64,000 bases of DNA, taken from positions 1 to 64,000 of the forward strand of contig JAHBSO010000015.1 in assembly GCA_019639075.1 (NCBI GenBank). Reading direction: 5' to 3'. The stretch comes from Actinomycetota bacterium (GTDB taxonomy: Bacteria > Actinomycetota > Acidimicrobiia > Acidimicrobiales > Iamiaceae). Positions 17,705 to 25,540 of the stretch are shown here, one piece after another; position 1 is the first letter of the stretch; each line of letters opens with the position of its first letter. A program made the translations under genes and the position numbers. The notes under the pieces were generated by a model. That model had not been told where the DNA came from. It worked only from the letters and a program-made list of their open reading frames with translations, and did no database searches.

Positions 17705-18859
17705 TCACTCGTCGAGCGAGACGACCAGGCGGAGCTCGAGCGACATCCGCACCACCCGCCGGCGCGCCGCCCGGGACCGCTCCGACCACGCCTCGCCGTC
17801 GGCGATCACCCCGGCCGGATCGTCGCCGGCCTCGCGCAGCAGGACGGCCATGGCCGAGACCGCGGCCCGCAGCGCGGGTGGAGCCATCTCGGGCACGTCG
17901 ACGGGTCCGACCGTCGCCAGCGCCTCCGCGAGCCCGTCGACGTCGCCGTCGGCCACAGCCGCTTCGGCGGCCACCAGCGAGCGGCAGCACTGCTCGGCCA
18001 CGTCCTCGCCCGGCAGCGTGCACGCCCCGTGCGGGGTGCTCAGGGTGTCGAACACGTAGGCCTGGCGGTGGTCCATCTCCGAGCGCAGGTACCAGCGCTG
18101 GCCGGGGTCGTGGAGGAAGGTCCAGATGTCGTTGATCACCATGTCGTCGTCCCGGTCGAGGAACGACGAGGTCGGAAGGCCGTAGCGGAGCTGGTGGCGA
18201 CGGCGGTCGAGGCTGCGCTTGTCGCAGAGGGTGAGCGGCTGGGTGATCTGCTGGAGCGGGATCCACAGGTTGACCAGCCACAGCCCGGCCCCGTGGTTGT
18301 GCCCGTCGGGAGCGTCGAAGTTGAACAGCTCGGGTGCCCGCCCGTCCATGAGCTGGCGCAAGGGCGTGCCGAACACGTCCTGGTCGGCGTGGACCGAGGT
18401 GGCCACCCCGTGGTCGCCGTCCTCGACGGATCCGCCCACCTTGGTCCCCTTCGGTCCGCCCTGTCGCAGGATGAAGCCCTCGTCGGCCGCATGCAGCACG
18501 GTGACGGACGGCCCGCTGGACAGGCGGAAGGTGGCGCCCGCGAGCTCGGCCCGGATGTGCGCGGCGCTGGCGTCGTCGAGGTGGCCGGCGGCGCGGACCC
18601 GGGCGAACACCTCTTGCAGTGCGTCGGCGCCCGCCAGGTCCGCGACGTCGAAGCCCGCCTCGCGCAGGTCCGGTCGGATGGCGTCGCTCCGCAGGCCGTC
18701 GACGGCGTCACACGTGTGCAGCTCGACCGCACGCCCGCCGTACGGTGCCCCGGCGCGCAGCCCGGCCCGCAGCAGGCCCGGATGGTCGGAGTCGGCGATG
18801 GCCTGGGCCTCGGGCAGGAACCCGAGCTCCACGGCCAGCGTGGCCTCGTCGGTCGGCAT
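17705..18859 (-). CDS. CmcJ/NvfI-like protein, longer divergent member
   Basis: This 384-residue protein is distantly related to the convergent gene at 16834. It shares a HADQDV (HxD) motif, LWLVNLWIPLQQITQPLTLCDKRSL, RWYLRSEMDHRQAYVFDTLSTPHGA, and a C-terminal stretch of Arg-rich helices. An extra N-terminal region of about 130 residues precedes the conserved core. The conserved pieces line up with a 2OG/Fe-type metal site, but the substrate is unknown. The ATG at 18859 lies 10 bp downstream of the subtilase stop on the same strand, so it may be cotranscribed with that gene. Confidence 0.7.
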   Translation of the reverse strand: MPTDEATLAVELGFLPEAQAIADSDHPGLLRAGLRAGAPYGGRAVELHTCDAVDGLRSDAIRPDLREAGFDVADLAGADALQEVFARVRAAGHLDDASAAHIRAELAGATFRLSSGPSVTVLHAADEGFILRQGGPKGTKVGGSVEDGDHGVATSVHADQDVFGTPLRQLMDGRAPELFNFDAPDGHNHGAGLWLVNLWIPLQQITQPLTLCDKRSLDRRRHQLRYGLPTSSFLDRDDDMVINDIWTFLHDPGQRWYLRSEMDHRQAYVFDTLSTPHGACTLPGEDVAEQCCRSLVAAEAAVADGDVDGLAEALATVGPVDVPEMAPPALRAAVSAMAVLLREAGDDPAGVIADGEAWSERSRAARRRVVRMSLELRLVVSLDE

Positions 18860-18869
18860 GGGCGCCGAT

Positions 18870-20177
18870 CTACCGGAGCGAGTTGGCGGCGTTGACGAGG
18901 CCCGAGCCGTAGAAGCTCGTGTTGCCGGCGCCGCCGGTGCACTGACGCAGATCGTCGGCGGGCCAATCGGTCGGGCAGTCGAGCGTCGTGGCCCCGGCCC
19001 GCAGCTTGGCGGCGACGGCGCCGGGGGCCAGACCCGGGTAGGTGGACCGGATGAGCGCGGCCACGCCGGCGACGTGCGGCGACGCCATCGACGTGCCGCT
19101 GATCCACACGTAGCGGCCTCCGCCGCTCACCACGGCACGGTTGGCAGCGATGAGCGCCTCCCAGGTGCCCGTGGCATCGGTGCCCGACCAGCCGGCGAGG
19201 ATGCGACCACGACCGAACACGGTGGCCGACGTCTGCGGCGCGTCGCCGCCGGGCGCCGCGACGTCGATCGGGGTTCCGGCGTTCGAGTAGCTCGCCAACT
19301 CGCTGACACCCGTCGCCGACACGGTGACCACACCGGGGATCTCGGCCGGGGCGACGCGGCACTCGTTGCCCACCTCGCGGCTCACCTCGGAGTTCGGGGG
19401 CCAGTCCGGGCTGATGTCGTCCGCCGTCGGATGGCCGAGATCGTCCGACTCGTTGCCGGCGGCGGCGACGATCACGACGCCGCGCTGCTGGGCATAGCGG
19501 GCGGCGCTCGTGAGCGTCTTGAGGATCGCCCGCTGGCCGGCGTCGTTGCTGCAGTAGTACAGGTACGGATCGGCGAACAGGCTGAGGTTGACCACGTCGA
19601 GCCGCTTGTCGCCCGCGTAGCGCAGGGCAGCCGCGACCGAGTCGGCGAAGCAGTACCCCTCGATCGTGCACGCCTTCAACCCGACGATGGTGGCCTCGGG
19701 CGCCACGCCGACGATCCCGATCCCGTTGGCCCGCCCGGCGATCGTGGTCGCGACGTGGGTGCCGTGGCCCTGCAGGTCCTGCACGGCGGCCTTGTTCGAG
19801 CAGTCACCGTTGGCGACCTCGGCCGGGTCGGCGGTCGGTGTCGTGGAGAAGATGAACGAGCACGACAGCCCGACGTCGATCGCGCCGGCCAGATCCGGGT
19901 GGGTGAAGTCCACCCCGCCGTCGATCACGCCGACCTTCACGCCTCGGCCCGTGCTGCGGGCCCAGGCCTCGGGCGCATCGATCGCGTCCATGTCCCACTG
20001 GCAGGGCGACAGCTCGTCGGCGCCGGCGGACACGCCCGGATACGACGTCGAACACAGACCCGCAGCAGAAGGTCCGTCGTACAGGACCTGGGTGTCCGCG
20101 GACGCCCACACCGACGACGCCAGCACGATGCTCACCGAGCACAGCGACGCAGCGGCAAATCGACCAAGGTGCTTCAT
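18870..20177 (-). CDS. Secreted S8 (subtilisin-like) serine protease
   Basis: This 435-residue secreted protease has a Sec signal peptide at residues 1-27 (ending SSVWASA). The catalytic triad is seen in GVIDGG (D86), GHGTHVA (H138) and GTSMASPHVAG (S363), with the oxyanion Asn in AAAGNE (N242). Several Cys residues suggest disulphides. There is no long N-terminal inhibitor propeptide: only about 45 residues separate the signal from the mature core. The start is supported by a GGAGGG ribosome site. A -10-like TATGGT lies about 60 nt upstream. It probably degrades extracellular protein and is cotranscribed with the CmcJ-like gene. Confidence 0.93.
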   Translation of the reverse strand: MKHLGRFAAASLCSVSIVLASSVWASADTQVLYDGPSAAGLCSTSYPGVSAGADELSPCQWDMDAIDAPEAWARSTGRGVKVGVIDGGVDFTHPDLAGAIDVGLSCSFIFSTTPTADPAEVANGDCSNKAAVQDLQGHGTHVATTIAGRANGIGIVGVAPEATIVGLKACTIEGYCFADSVAAALRYAGDKRLDVVNLSLFADPYLYYCSNDAGQRAILKTLTSAARYAQQRGVVIVAAAGNESDDLGHPTADDISPDWPPNSEVSREVGNECRVAPAEIPGVVTVSATGVSELASYSNAGTPIDVAAPGGDAPQTSATVFGRGRILAGWSGTDATGTWEALIAANRAVVSGGGRYVWISGTSMASPHVAGVAALIRSTYPGLAPGAVAAKLRAGATTLDCPTDWPADDLRQCTGGAGNTSFYGSGLVNAANSLR

Positions 20178-20297
20178 GACGAGCCCTCCGTTCCCCAGCG
20201 CCGGGGGGGGAACCCGCAGCGACCGAGCGGAACCATACGTTCACGAACGCCGTCCGACAAGAGGCGCGGCCCGTCCGGGAGCTCAGTGGTCGCTCGG

Positions 20298-21740
20298 TCA
20301 GCGGTGGACGATGGTGGCGTTGCGGCCGAATCCTGTCGTGTCGACCCCGTCGGCTCGTTCGATGACGACCTGGGGACGTCCCTCCATGTCGGCGGTCGAT
20401 GTGAGACGGACGTGGCGGGTCCGGACCGGGCCGGCGACGTCCCGGAAGTAGAAGCCGTAGGCGGGCAGGGTGCCGAGGATTCGTGGGCTCGGGTAGTAGT
20501 CGAGCAGCGCTTCGTTGATCGTGCCGTCGGCGTCGGCAGCGGTCCCGCCCTCGGTCGAGTTGATGTCGACGTGGTCGAGCGTGATCGGTCCCAAGGGGCT
20601 CCTGGGATCGCCGAAGATCGCGGACGCTCGGGTCGCGTCGAGGACGGTGTAGTTGCGGATCACGACGTTGTTGAGCGAGCCGGGTTCGACGGACGTGTTG
20701 GAGGGGTATCCGCCGCCGCCCTGGACGCGGAGGAAGAGCGGGGACTGGGTGGCCTCGACCCGGACGCGCTCGATCGTGACGTCGTTGATGTCGGCGCCGT
20801 ACATCGAGACGAGCGCGATCGCCCCGAAGTAGGTCGTTCCCGGGTTCGAGTACCGCGACGCGCGGATCACCGAGTCTCGGAACACCACGTCGCTGACGTC
20901 CTCCCAGGTCTCGAGACCGATCGTGAACCCGTGAGCCCAACCGGCCAGGGTGCAGCCGTGGACGTCGACGCCAGAGACGGGCCCCATCCCGACCTTCGTC
21001 TTGATGGCGATCCCGTCGTCGGCGGTCTCGACGTCGCAGTTCGCGATCTCGACGTCACGCGAGGACACGATGTCGATCCCGTCGGTGTTCGCCGCCTCGG
21101 GGTAGGCCACCACGGGATTCCGGATCCGGACGTGGTCGGCGACGACGTGATCGGAGCGCAGGATGTGCAACGTCCAGCTCGGCGAGTTGCGCAACGTCAC
21201 ACGGCGGATCGTCACGTTCCGGGAATCGGCGACCCGCACGACGTTCCCGGGTCGCGACCGGCCCGCCTTGAACTCCTCCCACCAGAACGGACCGGCGCCG
21301 TCGAACACGCCGCCCTCGATCGACACGTCGGACACGTGGTCGACGTCGACGAGCGCCTTACCGGTCCAATCGGCCCGACGGGTGGTGCCGGTGAGCACCG
21401 CGCCTGCGAGAAGGCGGATCCTCGATCCCGATCGCGGATAGATCGTCCCGGTCGAGTACGTACCTCTGGGGACCACGACCAACCCGCCGACGCACGAATC
21501 GATCGTCTCCTGAAGCGCAGCGGTGTCGAGCGTCGTTCCGTCACCCGTCGCCCCGTGATCGAGCGGCGAGCAGACACGGCGGTGACCGGGTGCCGTCGAC
21601 CCGTGGCGGGTCGAGGACATGTCGGCATCCGCCAGACCCGAACCGAACGCGGGCGCGGGCAACGTGACCCCGACGAACGCGAAGCCGCACACCACGGCCA
21701 GCACGCGCCACCGTGGCCGTCCGGATCGTTCGCCCCTCAC
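20298..21740 (-). CDS. GH28-like right-handed beta-helix protein (polygalacturonase family), secreted
   Basis: This 480-residue protein has an N-terminal signal sequence (VLAVVCGFAFVGVTLPAPAFG). It begins its mature part with the pectate-lyase/GH28 opening (DHGATGDGTTLDTAALQETID). Parallel beta-helix repeats follow (VEIANCDVETADDG, VTIRRVTLRNS). The GH28 catalytic Asp motifs are recognisable as NTDGIDI and ADDGIAIKT, with an AHGFTIGLE segment where GHG is usual. The last RIK motif is not obvious, so polysaccharide hydrolysis is likely but pectin specificity is not. There is no carbohydrate transporter beside it. The nearest minus-strand neighbour is the subtilase, 120 bp downstream. Confidence 0.82.
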   Translation of the reverse strand: MRGERSGRPRWRVLAVVCGFAFVGVTLPAPAFGSGLADADMSSTRHGSTAPGHRRVCSPLDHGATGDGTTLDTAALQETIDSCVGGLVVVPRGTYSTGTIYPRSGSRIRLLAGAVLTGTTRRADWTGKALVDVDHVSDVSIEGGVFDGAGPFWWEEFKAGRSRPGNVVRVADSRNVTIRRVTLRNSPSWTLHILRSDHVVADHVRIRNPVVAYPEAANTDGIDIVSSRDVEIANCDVETADDGIAIKTKVGMGPVSGVDVHGCTLAGWAHGFTIGLETWEDVSDVVFRDSVIRASRYSNPGTTYFGAIALVSMYGADINDVTIERVRVEATQSPLFLRVQGGGGYPSNTSVEPGSLNNVVIRNYTVLDATRASAIFGDPRSPLGPITLDHVDINSTEGGTAADADGTINEALLDYYPSPRILGTLPAYGFYFRDVAGPVRTRHVRLTSTADMEGRPQVVIERADGVDTTGFGRNATIVHR

Positions 21741-21866
21741 GCGTCGGGCTCCGTGAATGCCCGGCTGGCGCGGCTTCGTGACACGACCATCTTCGTCTTC
21801 CTCTCGGTCGCCCGCTGCAGACTGCCCGGCACGTTACCGACACGTTCCGTCGGTTGCCGGCTCGGA

Positions 21867-23506
21867 TCAGTCCAGGTGCAGGCGCCGAGCGACTGCGCCC
21901 GCTTCGCTGCGATTGGCGACGCCGAGCTTGAGCAGCAGGCTCGAGACGTGGGCGCTTGCCGTCTTGACGGCGATGAAGAGCGCTTCGGCGATCTGCCGGT
22001 TGGTGCGTCCTGCCGCGACCAATGCAAGGACCTCGACTTCGCGGGCCGTGAGGCCCAGCTCGCGGGCTGCCGGGGGAACGCCGCCGTCATCGATCAGGCG
22101 ATCGTGCACGGCGACGGCGACGCCGAACTCCTCAACGATGCGAGCGGCTGCTTTCAGTTCGAGGCGCGCGCCGGCACTGTCACCGTCGATGCTCAGCGCC
22201 TGCGCGAGCAGCACCCGCGTCTCAGCAGCTTCGTACGGGGCCTCGAGCTCACTCCAGATGCGAACGCCATCCCGCAACGCGATGATCGCAGCCTCCACAT
22301 CGCCCCGATGGAGCGCGAACCGGCCCCGAGCGACCGCCGCCGACGCAGCCGGCCCGTCGGTGCCGAAGCGCTGGGCGAGGTCCTCGAGCTGGGCCAGAGC
22401 CTCGGCCGTCGCCTGCTCGTCGCCCAGCGCCAGGCAGGCCTCGACGTACACCGGGAGCAGGAAGATCCGCCGCTCCTGCGCGATGTAGCGGGATCGGCCA
22501 ACGAGCGGTTGAGGCTGCGCGCCGCGGCAGCGGCATCCCCTCGGGCCAGCAGGAGGCGGCCTCGACCTGGCTGGCCGTCGTCGCCCAAGGCAACGGCCTG
22601 CGCGAGTGCGTCCTCGGCGCCGTCGAGGTCACCGCGACGCACCCGGATCTCCACCAGCTCGCTGTACCCCCAACCGGCGCTGTACCGGTTGATGCGCAAC
22701 AGCTCCTCGCACACGTCCACCACGCGCTGCTCCGCGTCCGCCAACTGGCCGTGGAGCCGGTCGATCTCGCCTTGGTGGAACCGGCACAACCCGGTGTACC
22801 CCGCAATCGACTCGCGCTCGCAGTACCGGGTCGCCACCTTGGTCCACTCGGTGGCCCGACCCCAGTCGCCGAGCGCCCGGCAGATCGCGATCACCGCGCA
22901 ATACACGAAGCCCGCGTCGACGGGAGGGACCCCTGGTCGCATGGCCAACGCGGCCGCCTCGTCGACCAGCGCCAGCACGTCGCCAACCTCACCGGTGGAG
23001 ACCTCCAGATGGGCGAGCCCCTGGACCGCCATGGCCTCGGTGCCGGGACTGCCCACCCGCCGGGCGATCGACCTCGCCTCGAGGAGGGCCGCCCGTGCCT
23101 CGGCGAACTCCCCGCCGGCCATCAGGGTGAACGACAGGGACCACAGGGCCTGGGCGTGCTCTGCGCACTCCGGTGCGTCCGACAGGTGCTCGGTGGCCCG
23201 GACGTAGCAGGTGAGTGCGACGACCCCGTCCAGCATCGTGACGTGGTGACGGGCCTGCTCCAGCGCCATCCGAGCGGCCCCGGCGCGCACACCGGCGCCG
23301 CTGAAGGCCAACTCCGCCCGTTCGAGCGCGTTCAGGAAGCCCGCGGCATCGCCGATCCAACAGCACGACCAGGCCAGTTGCTCGAGGTCGTCCGCCCCGA
23401 GCGGTTGGTCCGCATCGGCGTCGACGAACGCGGACCGCGCCGCCGACCACCGACCTCGGGCGAACGCGGCGCGGGCGTCCTCGACGAGCTCGTCACCCTT
23501 CGACAC
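21867..23506 (-). pseudogene. LuxR-family transcriptional regulator split by a frameshift
   Basis: The GTG at 23506 opens a TPR-like helical sensor region (ARAAFARGRWSAARSAFV, and so on). The frame is lost at about 22489-22491, after SLNRSLADP. The -1 neighbouring frame continues the same protein (RYIAQERRIFLLPVYVEACLALG) to a C-terminal LuxR helix-turn-helix (LTAREVEVLALVAAGRTNRQIAEALFIAVKTASAHVSSLLLKLGV). One base appears to be missing in GATCCCGCTAC. Otherwise both parts are well preserved, so this could be a recent mutation or a sequencing error. A GTG at 22451 could express the HTH part alone. The gene is divergent from DUF4242-osmC, its plausible target. Confidence 0.82.
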
Positions 23507-23530
23507 CCCCGGAGTCTGCCATTCGCCACT

Positions 23531-23578
23531 GCATCGGGTGCCCTCCATCCGACCGCGAATTGGGCATTTGCCCGATGC
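23531..23578. promoter_or_regulatory. Inverted-repeat region between LuxR-type regulator and DUF4242 gene
   Basis: GCATCGGG (23531-23538) and CCCGATGC (23571-23578) form an 8-bp inverted repeat. The inner GGGCA-TT-TGCCC (23562-23573) is itself a palindrome. They sit in the 125-bp divergent intergenic region and are candidate operators. Confidence 0.38.
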
Positions 23579-23631
23579 GGCACGACGCAACCCAGGAGCA
23601 CGATGAGGGCCCACAGACCACAGGAGGCACC

Positions 23632-23913
23632 ATGCCACGGTTCATCATCGAACGCGACCTTCCCGGCGCCGGGCAGCTCACCCCCGAGGAGTTGCAGTCC
23701 ATCTCCCAGAAGTCCAACGAGGTCCTCGGCGCGATGGCCGGCCGGGCTCAGTGGCTCCAGAGCTTCGTGACCGACGACAAGTTGTACTGCGTGTACATCG
23801 CGGACGACGCCGACACCGTCGCCGAGCACGCGCGGATCGGCGGATTCCCCTGCACGGCGGCCCAGCAGGTGCGCACGATCATCGACCCCACGACCGCCGA
23901 CATCGCTGTCTGA
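23632..23913 (+). CDS. DUF4242 (SCO4226-like, nickel-binding-type) small protein
   Basis: This 93-residue ferredoxin-like fold protein of the DUF4242 family starts MPRFIIERDLPGAGQLTPEEL and ends with EHARIGGFPCTAAQQVRTIIDP, both family hallmarks. A characterised Streptomyces homologue (SCO4226) binds nickel; whether this one does is not known. The start is fixed by a strong AGGAGG 6 nt before the ATG. It is the first gene of a pair with osmC, 32 bp downstream, and is divergent from a damaged LuxR regulator. Confidence 0.85.
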   Translation: MPRFIIERDLPGAGQLTPEELQSISQKSNEVLGAMAGRAQWLQSFVTDDKLYCVYIADDADTVAEHARIGGFPCTAAQQVRTIIDPTTADIAV

Positions 23914-23945
23914 CGAGCAGCTCCACCGACGAGGAGGGTCGTGTC

Positions 23946-24452
23946 ATGAACGCAGACGAGCTGCGTCAGGTCCAGGAGCCGTTGAAGGACCGCTACCAGG
24001 CCGAGCCGGCCGCCGCGGTCATCACGTTGCGTGCGTCGGGATCGTTCGATGGTGACGACCTCAGTTGCTCGGTGCAGACCGGTCGCGCCCTGGTGGAGGC
24101 CGGACTCCACCCCGCGATCGGCGGCACCGGCATGCTCGCGTGCCCCGGCGACATGTTGCTCCAGGCGTTGGTCGGATGTGCCGGGGTCACACTTCGTACC
24201 GTCGCCAGCCATCTCGGCGTGGAGGTCTCGGGATCGATCCGCGCCGAAGGAGATCTCGACGTCCGGGGCGCACTCGGTGTGTCCCACGACGCACGTGTCG
24301 GGTTCCGGGAGATCAGGTTGGAGTTCGACCTCACGTCGGATGCGCCGCGAGAGCACCTGGACGCGTTCATCGCCATCACGGAGCGTGCATGCGTCGTCTA
24401 CCAAACGCTGGCCGAGCCGGCCGCGCTCTCGACGACGCTCAACGACGCCTGA
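23946..24452 (+). CDS. OsmC-family peroxide-reductase-like protein
   Basis: This 168-residue OsmC/Ohr-like protein has the two family cysteines. The first is in MLACPGDMLLQALVGCAG (the second Cys of that stretch is near the usual site) and the other is in ERACVVYQTL. Members reduce organic hydroperoxides with thiol or lipoyl partners. The ATG at 23946 has GAGGAGG upstream. Together with DUF4242 it forms a likely stress-responsive pair. A few bases downstream the minus-strand tRNA-Val begins, so the two transcripts converge. Confidence 0.85.
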   Translation: MNADELRQVQEPLKDRYQAEPAAAVITLRASGSFDGDDLSCSVQTGRALVEAGLHPAIGGTGMLACPGDMLLQALVGCAGVTLRTVASHLGVEVSGSIRAEGDLDVRGALGVSHDARVGFREIRLEFDLTSDAPREHLDAFIAITERACVVYQTLAEPAALSTTLNDA

Positions 24453-24459
24453 AAACGAG

Positions 24460-24533
24460 TGGGCGCAGAGGGACTCGAACCCCCGACATCTGCCTTGTAA
24501 GGGCAGCGCTCTAGCCAACTGAGCTATGCGCCC
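24460..24533 (-). tRNA. tRNA-Val (UAC anticodon)
   Basis: The minus strand folds as a standard cloverleaf. The acceptor stem is GGGCGCA/TGCGCCC. The D arm is GCTCAGTTGGCTAGAGC. The anticodon stem CTGCC/GGCAG encloses the loop CTTACAA, giving anticodon TAC. The T arm is GGGGGTTCGAGTCCCTC. The discriminator is A and CCA is not encoded. Confidence 0.95.
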
Positions 24534-24546
24534 CAGGACGGCGATG

Positions 24547-25482
24547 CTAGGTGCCGGCGAGGCGGGCGACGACGGGCGCGAAGGCCTCGAACGCGTCGGC
24601 CTGGACCACGACGTAGCTGGCGTCGAACCGCTCGCGGCGCTCCTCGATCTGCTCGACGATCTCGTCGACGGTGCCGATCAGCGCGTGGGGAAAGTCGGCC
24701 AGCTCCTCCGGCGTCATCGAGAAGCCGGGGGCGAACCCCTCGATCAGCCCGGCACGGTCGTCGGTGACGATGCAGGCGAAGTTGAGGAGGTTGATCTCCA
24801 GGTCGCCGTAGCGGTCACCGGCGGCGTCGCGGACCCACTGCAGCTTCTCGTCGGTGGCCTCGGCCAGACCGCTGCGGGCGGCGTCACCGTCGACGGCCCC
24901 GTTGGGGATGGTCGGGTTGATGCCCACGATGTCGGCGTGACGGGCGGCGATGGACAGCATCCGCTTCATGCCGCCCCCGACGAGGATCGGTGGCGGGGAC
25001 TGCACCGGCTTCGGGAGCCCCTGGTGGGCGGTGATCGTGTAGTGCTCGCCCTCGAAGGTCACCGGATCGGGGCCGAGGAGCCTGGTGATGACCTGCAGCC
25101 CCTCCTCGAAGCGGTCCACGCGGGTGGCCGGGGCGTCGTAGGCGATGCCGGACTCGGCGTAGTCGCTCAGCATCCAGCCGGCCCCGAGGCCGACCTCGAC
25201 GCGGCCGGCCGACAGCACGTCGAGCGTGGCCAGCTCCTTGGCCAGCACCAGCGGGTGGCGGTAGTCGTTGTCGAACACCAGGGCGCCGACCCGCAGCTCG
25301 GTGGTGGCCACGGCGGCCGCGGTGAGTGCGGCGATCGGGGCGAGCTGGTCACCGAAGTGGTCGGGGACGAACAGGGTCGAGTAGCCGAGGTCCTCGGCCT
25401 TGCGGGCCAGGTCGGTCCACGCCGCGCCGGAGGGCGCGGTGGCGAACTGGACCCCGAAGCGGAAGCGGCGCTGGTGGCTCAT
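24547..25482 (-). CDS. LLM-class F420-dependent oxidoreductase
   Basis: This 311-residue luciferase-like monooxygenase-fold enzyme is of the F420-dependent type, close to the TIGR03621 group. Features are FRFGVQFATAPSGAAWTDLARKAEDLGYSTLFVPDHF at the N terminus, the LSAGRVEVGLGAGW strand, and the PPPILVGGGMKRMLSIAARHADIVG stretch. It probably uses reduced or oxidised F420 (an actinobacterial cofactor) on an unknown substrate. The ATG at 25482 has no Shine-Dalgarno sequence but lies 8 nt after TAGCCT. It is divergent from the penicillin-binding protein with 58 bp between the starts. Confidence 0.9.
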   Translation of the reverse strand: MSHQRRFRFGVQFATAPSGAAWTDLARKAEDLGYSTLFVPDHFGDQLAPIAALTAAAVATTELRVGALVFDNDYRHPLVLAKELATLDVLSAGRVEVGLGAGWMLSDYAESGIAYDAPATRVDRFEEGLQVITRLLGPDPVTFEGEHYTITAHQGLPKPVQSPPPILVGGGMKRMLSIAARHADIVGINPTIPNGAVDGDAARSGLAEATDEKLQWVRDAAGDRYGDLEINLLNFACIVTDDRAGLIEGFAPGFSMTPEELADFPHALIGTVDEIVEQIEERRERFDASYVVVQADAFEAFAPVVARLAGT

Positions 25483-25490
25483 GGCGCGGG

Positions 25491-25496
25491 AGGCTA
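25491..25496 (-). promoter_or_regulatory. Putative leaderless -10 (TAGCCT) for LLM oxidoreductase
   Basis: TAGCCT on the minus strand lies 8 nt before the ATG at 25482. It faces a second, plus-strand TACGAT for the divergent PBP gene 29 bp away. Confidence 0.5.
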
Positions 25497-25524
25497 CCGA
25501 TCGTGGGAACGGGTGGTCGCCAAG

Positions 25525-25530
25525 TACGAT
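25525..25530 (+). promoter_or_regulatory. Putative -10 (TACGAT) for penicillin-binding protein
   Basis: TACGAT lies 10 nt before the GTG at 25541. No ribosome binding site is visible. Confidence 0.45.
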
Positions 25531-25540
25531 CGGACCCGTT

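Noticed and set aside
18219..23207. A very long open frame on the plus strand (about 1660 codons) opposite the subtilase, GH28 and LuxR genes
   Set aside because: GC-rich DNA leaves antisense frames free of stops. Its product is Arg/Ser/Pro-rich with no domain, and the opposite strand encodes several clear proteins with catalytic motifs.
24460..24533. tRNA-Val as an integration site of a genomic island
   Set aside because: There is no integrase gene, no direct repeat of the tRNA 3' end, and no change in gene character on either side within the window.
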